Assembly (NCBI GenBank): GCA_019090565.1
Contig: JAHRVS010000439.1
Span: 1-7,958, forward strand
Direction of reading: 5' to 3'
DNA from: Gammaproteobacteria bacterium
GTDB taxonomy: Bacteria > Pseudomonadota > Gammaproteobacteria > Pseudomonadales > UBA3067
DNA: 7,958 nucleotides
This document shows positions 6,670-7,958 of this stretch, in pieces. Each line of letters opens with the position of its first letter. The first letter of the stretch is position 1. The position numbers and the translations under genes are program-made. The notes beneath the pieces were generated by a model. It did no database searches. It was not told the origin of the DNA and saw only the letters and a program-made list of their open reading frames with translations.

Positions 6670-7023
6670 ATGGCAGCAGCACAAAAGGCAGCACCCGCTC
6701 GCAAAATCACTGCTTTAAAAGAAGCAATGACCAAAACCCAAATTGTGAACGAGATCGCTGAAAATACAGGCCTCACCAAAAAAGACATTAATAATGTTTT
6801 TGACGAACTGGGCATAGTTATGGAGCGGCATATCAAAAAGCGCGGCGTTGGATTTTTTACATTCCCTGGGCTTTTTAAAATTGTCGTTGTACGCAAGCCA
6901 GCCACCAAGGCCCGCAAAGGCATCAACCCCTTTACCGGTGAAGAAACCATGTTCAAAGCCAAGCCTGCTCGCAATCAGGTTAAAGTTCGCCCTCTCAAAA
7001 AACTTAAAGATATGGTGCTGTAA
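6670..7023 (+). CDS. HU-family DNA-binding protein with N-terminal tail and extended beta-arm
   Basis: This 117-residue basic protein is a member of the HU/IHF family, dimeric nucleoid proteins that bend DNA. Residues 1-20 are an Ala/Lys-rich tail absent from standard 90-residue HU. The HU core starts at MTKTQIVNEIAENTGLTKKDI (20-40). The signature follows as GVGFFTFPGLFKI (59-71), and the arm tip carries KGINPFTGEE (83-92) with Asn86-Pro87 at the place of the DNA-intercalating proline. Between the TF of the signature and this NP there are 20 residues, against about 11 in E. coli HU. The C-terminus is rich in Lys/Arg (VKVRPLKKLKDMVL). AAAGGA lies 10 nt before the ATG. Similar long HU-like proteins with KPATKARKG-NPFTGE occur in many bacteria; their specific role is not settled. 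The gene appears monocistronic or is followed by one small ORF. Confidence 0.93.
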   Translation: MAAAQKAAPARKITALKEAMTKTQIVNEIAENTGLTKKDINNVFDELGIVMERHIKKRGVGFFTFPGLFKIVVVRKPATKARKGINPFTGEETMFKAKPARNQVKVRPLKKLKDMVL

Positions 7024-7034
7024 GCAGTTTATCT

Positions 7035-7064
7035 GGGGAGCTTTCTCATGAGCTTCCCGCTCCC
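7035..7064 (+). terminator. Hairpin after the HU-family gene, possible weak terminator
   Basis: Two competing stems share one left arm. GGGGAGCT (7035-7042) can pair with AGCTTCCC (7051-7058; 8 bp including one G-U pair, 8-base loop), or GGGAGC (7036-7041) can pair perfectly with GCTCCC (7059-7064). The second is followed by a pyrimidine tract, TTCTCCTTT, and not a true T-run. It lies 11 bp after the HU-family stop, where a terminator is expected. The left arm also contains the ribosome-binding site of the small ORF starting at 7048, so a translational control role is an alternative. Confidence 0.35.
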
Positions 7065-7218
7065 TTCTCCTTTAAAGCCCTTCCTTCCCTGCCTACACTC
7101 TTGTTTGTTATCCCAACGCGCTTCTATCTTGTTACGTCACTTCTTCTTATTGCTTTTGCCGTTTATACTGGCGTGGCATCTCATCACTGCATACAGCGTT
7201 AACAGGCTCTATCTATAA
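7048..7218 (+). CDS. Possible small membrane protein, 56 residues, unrecognised
   Basis: I do not recognise this ORF. GGGGAG (7035-7040) stands 7 nt before its ATG, the strongest ribosome-binding site in the window, and the frame stays open for 56 codons to TAA. The product begins MSFPLPSPLKPFLP, is basic up to residue 31 (Lys10, Arg24, Arg30, His31), then has a hydrophobic stretch HFFLLLLPFILAWHLITAY (31-49) able to span a membrane, and ends VNRLYL. The charge pattern predicts a cytoplasmic N-terminus. It lies 24 bp after the HU-family gene and 93 bp before proS on the same strand. An open frame of this length can arise by chance, the proline- and leucine-rich composition could be fortuitous, and a hairpin covers the start. 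I treat it as a candidate only. Confidence 0.3.
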   Translation: MSFPLPSPLKPFLPCLHSCLLSQRASILLRHFFLLLLPFILAWHLITAYSVNRLYL

Positions 7219-7311
7219 GTGCTTACAATTTTGAAACGCCACACTAGTAACTTTACTCGGCCTTGATTACCATCCCTCTTCTTCTTTACTTCCAGAATAA
7301 AGGCTCTTTTT

Positions 7312-7958
7312 ATGCGCGCAACCCAATACCTTGTTTCCACGCACCGAGAAGTACCCGCTGAGGCGGAAACCGTTAGTCATCAGCTAATGCTTCGAACCGG
7401 AATGATTCGCAAGCTAGCCTCAGGGCTCTATACTTGGCTACCCACTGGACTAAGGGTGCTCAGAAACGTTGAAGCCATCGTGCGCAGTGAAATGAACAAA
7501 ACAGGCGCTCTGGAAGTGCTGATGCCTGTGGTGCAGCCCTCGGAACTTTGGGTAGAGTCTGGACGCTGGCAACAATATGGACCTGAGTTACTGCGAATCA
7601 ATGACCGCCACAATCGCGCTTTTTGTCTTGGCCCAACCCATGAAGAAGTCATTACTGACATGGCTCGAAATCAATTACACAGCTACAAGCAGCTACCAGC
7701 GATTTTTTATCAAATTCAAACTAAATTTCGTGATGAAATTCGCCCGCGCTTCGGGGTAATGCGCTCAAGGGAGTTCATCATGAAAGATGCCTACTCCTTC
7801 CACCTAAATCAGGATTCTTTAGAGAACACCTATCAATTAATGTATGACGCCTATTGCCGTATTTTTGAGCGCATCGGCTTGGATTTCCGTGCCGTCATCG
7901 CAGACACCGGTAGTATTGGTGGAAGTGCATCGCATGAGTTCCACGTACTGGCAAGCTC
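7312..7958 (+). CDS. proS: Prolyl-tRNA synthetase, bacterial type (3' end cut by the window)
   Basis: This class II synthetase charges tRNA-Pro with proline in the cytoplasm. The first 215 codons are present and align closely with E. coli ProRS from the start ([19 protein letters not shown] against MRTSQYLLSTLKETPADAE). Visible are [19 protein letters not shown] (28-46), the [10 protein letters not shown] segment (71-80), and the GPTHEE loop (107-112). Motif 2 is [18 protein letters not shown] (138-155), followed by MKDAYSFH. The segment [13 protein letters not shown] (198-210) leads into the INS editing domain that bacterial-type enzymes carry, which lies beyond the right edge. AAAGG (7299-7303) stands 8 nt before the ATG. 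Upstream -10-like hexamers (TATACT 7164-7169, TATAAG 7214-7219) lack good -35 partners, so the promoter is unresolved. Confidence 0.98.
   Translation, partial: MRATQYLVSTHREVPAEAETVSHQLMLRTGMIRKLASGLYTWLPTGLRVLRNVEAIVRSEMNKTGALEVLMPVVQPSELWVESGRWQQYGPELLRINDRHNRAFCLGPTHEEVITDMARNQLHSYKQLPAIFYQIQTKFRDEIRPRFGVMRSREFIMKDAYSFHLNQDSLENTYQLMYDAYCRIFERIGLDFRAVIADTGSIGGSASHEFHVLAS

Noticed and set aside
1..7958. A previously undescribed multi-gene system, mobile island or CRISPR/defence locus
   Set aside because: Every long gene is a well-known housekeeping or nucleoid gene in a conserved order. There are no transposase genes, terminal inverted repeats, regular spacer repeats, integrase sites or tRNA junctions.

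Overview
The window reads as chromosomal housekeeping DNA from a gammaproteobacterium. TolQ, RuvA/B/C, YebC, AspRS and ProRS all resemble gammaproteobacterial versions, and several residues in AspRS look more Pseudomonas-like than E. coli-like. The gene order fmdB-aspS-yebC-ruvC-ruvA-ruvB-tolQ is the one I know from Pseudomonas and relatives. A member of the Pseudomonadales or a Cellvibrio-type marine lineage is my inference; the sequence alone does not fix the genus.

Minus strand, in order of transcription from right to left: a small zinc-ribbon FmdB-family protein (6184-5936), aspartyl-tRNA synthetase (5700-3913), the YebC/TACO1-family translation factor (3870-3118), the Holliday-junction resolvase RuvC (2935-2417), the branch-migration pair RuvA (2406-1789) and RuvB (1682-639), and the first 183 codons of tolQ (550 to the left edge). 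Spacings run from 10 bp (ruvC-ruvA) to 235 bp (fmdB-aspS), and I see no convincing intrinsic terminator between the genes, so one long or several overlapping transcripts are likely. RuvA and RuvB form the branch-migration motor and RuvC cuts the junction. ybgC, which usually sits between ruvB and tolQ in this arrangement, is missing.

Plus strand: after a 485-bp divergent intergenic region (6185-6669) with candidate promoters for both directions comes a 117-residue HU-family DNA-binding protein with an N-terminal tail and a longer than usual beta-arm (6670-7023). Next is a possible 56-codon small membrane protein (7048-7218) that has a good ribosome-binding site but no recognised family. The window ends with the first 215 codons of proS (7312 to the right edge).

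I found no mobile element, CRISPR array, tRNA, rRNA, toxin-antitoxin or defence system, and no evidence of a new multi-gene system. The observations most worth checking are the unlisted small ORF whose ribosome-binding site lies in a hairpin, the predicted non-discriminating specificity of AspRS, the inverted repeat over the fmdB -10 box, the missing ybgC, and an imperfect LexA-like box before ruvB.
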